Part shown: positions 21,844 to 23,215 of the stretch, one piece after another | Layout: each line of letters opens with the position of its first letter | Numbering within the stretch: the stretch's first letter is position 1 | NCBI GenBank assembly: GCA_046537975.1 | Contig: JBKHJR010000045.1 | Location: forward strand, 1 to 23,215 | Reading direction: 5' to 3' | Origin: JAWLDV01 sp046537975 | GTDB lineage: Bacteria; Desulfobacterota; Desulfobulbia; Desulfobulbales; SURF-16 | Length of the DNA: 23,215 nt | The notes under the pieces: model-generated | The model's input: only the letters and a program-made list of their open reading frames with translations | What the model was told of the DNA's origin: nothing | Database searches by the model: none | Position numbers and translations under genes: made by a program

Positions 21844-23215
21844 TGATCCGCTTTTTTACCGGACACCCCACTGCCGCCAATCTTTTTATGATTGTCTTTC
21901 TGATTGCCGGGGCTCTTACCCTCCCCAATATCCTGCGCGAGACCCAGCCCGATTATGCCCCCACGGAAGCGGAAATCCGCATCCGGTATCCCGGGGCTAC
22001 CGCCGGAGAAGTCGAGGAAGTGGTCTGCCGACGGGTAGAGGATGCCATTGACGGTATAAGTTTTGTCAAGGAAGTCCGGGCCGATGCCAGGGAAGGCCTT
22101 GCTTCGATCGTTGTTGAAATGTCTTTGGACGGGGATATCCAGACCTTCCTGCGGGATATTGAAACCGAAATCGACGCCATAGACGATTTCCCGGCAGAAG
22201 TGGAAGAACCCGTAATCTCCGAACTCGGCCGGACAGACCCGGTCATGTCCCTGCTGGTTTCCGGGCCTGTGAGCACCCCTGATCTCAAAGCCTATTGCGA
22301 AGACCTGAAGGACCGGATGCAGGAAGCCGGGATCTCCCTGGTCAAAATCGACGGTTTTTCCGAACATCAGCTAAGGGTTTCCCTGTCTGAGGCGGGTCTG
22401 CGGAAACTCGGGCTCAGTGCCGCCCGGGTGGCGGAACGCATCTCCGCCCAAAGCAGGGATATGCCCCTTGGAACCTTAGAAACCCGCCAGCAAAACATCC
22501 TGATCCGTTTTGCCGACCAGCGCACCACCCCCGAGGCCCTTGAAAAACTGGTCATTCTGGCCGGACCTGAAGGCGGGGAAATCCGGCTGGGAGACATCGC
22601 CCAGGTAGAAGACCTGTTTGAGCTTGATGAAGAAAAAATAACCACGGCAGGGAAACGAAGTGCTCTTATAAACATTGAAAAAACCAAGGCTCAGGATTCC
22701 ATCCGGGTGGCCCAGAAAGCCAAGGCCTTTATCCAGGATGAGAGGGCTCGCCGGCCCCAAATGGAGCTGACCGTCACCCAGGACCAGACCGGCATTCTTA
22801 CAGACCGGCTGGAAATGCTTATCAGCAACGGCATCCAGGGGCTTCTCCTGGTATTTGCCACCATGTGGCTGTTTTTCAATATCCGGATTTCCTTCTGGGT
22901 CACCATGGGCCTGCCGGTCTCTTTTCTGGGGGCCTTTATCCTGGTGCCGTATCTGGGCCTTTCCGTCAACATGTTCACCATGGTCGGCATGCTCATGGCC
23001 CTGGGCCTGCTCATGGATGATGCCATCGTGATTGCCGAAAACATAATGGCCCACCGGCAGGCCGGTAAAACCCCGGTGACCGCGGCGGTGGACGGCACAA
23101 AAGAGGTGGCCGCAGGCGTGCTCTCCTCATTCATCACCACGATCTGCATCCTGGGGCCTCTGGCCTTTATCGAGGGACAGATCGGCAAAGTCCTGCGGGT
23201 GGTGCCCATGATGCT
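21843..23215 (+). CDS. RND efflux pump permease, 5' part
   Basis: The reading frame is open from the ATG at 21843 to the right edge, giving 457 of the roughly 1000 or more residues expected. The N-terminus has the family's MIRFFTGHPTAANLFM start and first membrane helix. The periplasmic PN1/PN2 porter region follows with RIRYPGATAGEVEEVVCRRVEDAI. After it come helices TM2-TM4, and the essential proton-relay pair Asp392-Asp393 in LLMDDAIVIAEN. The sequence is of the AcrB/HAE-1-like branch of the superfamily rather than the HME metal pumps, but this is not certain. It is translated by coupling to the adaptor gene. No outer-membrane channel gene is visible before the window ends. Confidence 0.95.
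   Translation, partial: MIRFFTGHPTAANLFMIVFLIAGALTLPNILRETQPDYAPTEAEIRIRYPGATAGEVEEVVCRRVEDAIDGISFVKEVRADAREGLASIVVEMSLDGDIQTFLRDIETEIDAIDDFPAEVEEPVISELGRTDPVMSLLVSGPVSTPDLKAYCEDLKDRMQEAGISLVKIDGFSEHQLRVSLSEAGLRKLGLSAARVAERISAQSRDMPLGTLETRQQNILIRFADQRTTPEALEKLVILAGPEGGEIRLGDIAQVEDLFELDEEKITTAGKRSALINIEKTKAQDSIRVAQKAKAFIQDERARRPQMELTVTQDQTGILTDRLEMLISNGIQGLLLVFATMWLFFNIRISFWVTMGLPVSFLGAFILVPYLGLSVNMFTMVGMLMALGLLMDDAIVIAENIMAHRQAGKTPVTAAVDGTKEVAAGVLSSFITTICILGPLAFIEGQIGKVLRVVPMM

Noticed and set aside
21636..23209. Several long minus-strand open frames opposite the RND adaptor and pump genes.
   Set aside because: They are composition-driven shadows: the plus strand carries an unbroken RND permease frame from 21843 to the edge with the TM4 Asp-Asp pair.

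Overview
The window is a chromosomal segment of a Gram-negative bacterium: it has a Rod cell-shape operon, an RND efflux system with a periplasmic adaptor, a predicted outer-membrane beta-barrel, and an ECF sigma / zinc-finger anti-sigma pair. Moderate GC, the style of the housekeeping proteins and a DUF6448-type secreted protein beside an RND pump suggest a Desulfobacterota-like (former deltaproteobacterial) organism. That assignment is an inference and was not tested by any search.

Layout. (1) 1-152: a tRNA-Ala(GGC) gene on the minus strand, with its terminator and a near-consensus sigma-70 promoter. (2) 534-6084, plus strand: the complete Rod operon mreB-mreC-mreD-mrdA(PBP2)-rodA, which builds lateral-wall peptidoglycan. 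Unusually, its genes lack good Shine-Dalgarno sequences. (3) 6170-12857, minus strand: a compact five-gene run reading a six-hairpin glycoside-hydrolase-like protein, a GT4 glycosyltransferase of the diacylglycerol-glucosyltransferase type, an alkaline-phosphatase-superfamily phosphodiesterase, an EEP-fold phosphoesterase and a VTT/TVP38 membrane protein. It looks like an undescribed envelope glycolipid or phospho-glycan pathway. (4) 12970-13826, minus strand: a stand-alone Lrp/AsnC effector-binding domain downstream of a decayed LysE-type exporter with two frameshifts, an in-frame TGA and an internal deletion. (5) 14040-15626, plus strand: prfC (release factor 3), with a TTG start and a good promoter. 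(6) 15681-19060, minus strand: an ECF sigma factor, its membrane anti-sigma factor, a secreted highly charged helical protein, a terminator hairpin, then a TPR plus outer-membrane beta-barrel protein. (7) 19214-19489, minus strand: a small amphi-Trp domain protein. (8) 19845 to the right edge, plus strand: a DUF6448-like secreted protein split by a frameshift at an A8 run, an RND adaptor and the first 457 codons of an RND pump, preceded by an FNR/CRP-like palindrome.

The most interesting points are the five-gene envelope cluster, the ECF module with its secreted coiled-coil-like protein and TPR-barrel partner, the A8-interrupted DUF6448 gene whose predicted mature N-terminus is His-Cys-Asp, and the orphan Lrp sensor domain beside a dead exporter. 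Reading-frame, motif and spacing statements come directly from the sequence. Family names are from recognition of motifs, and pathway roles are inferred.
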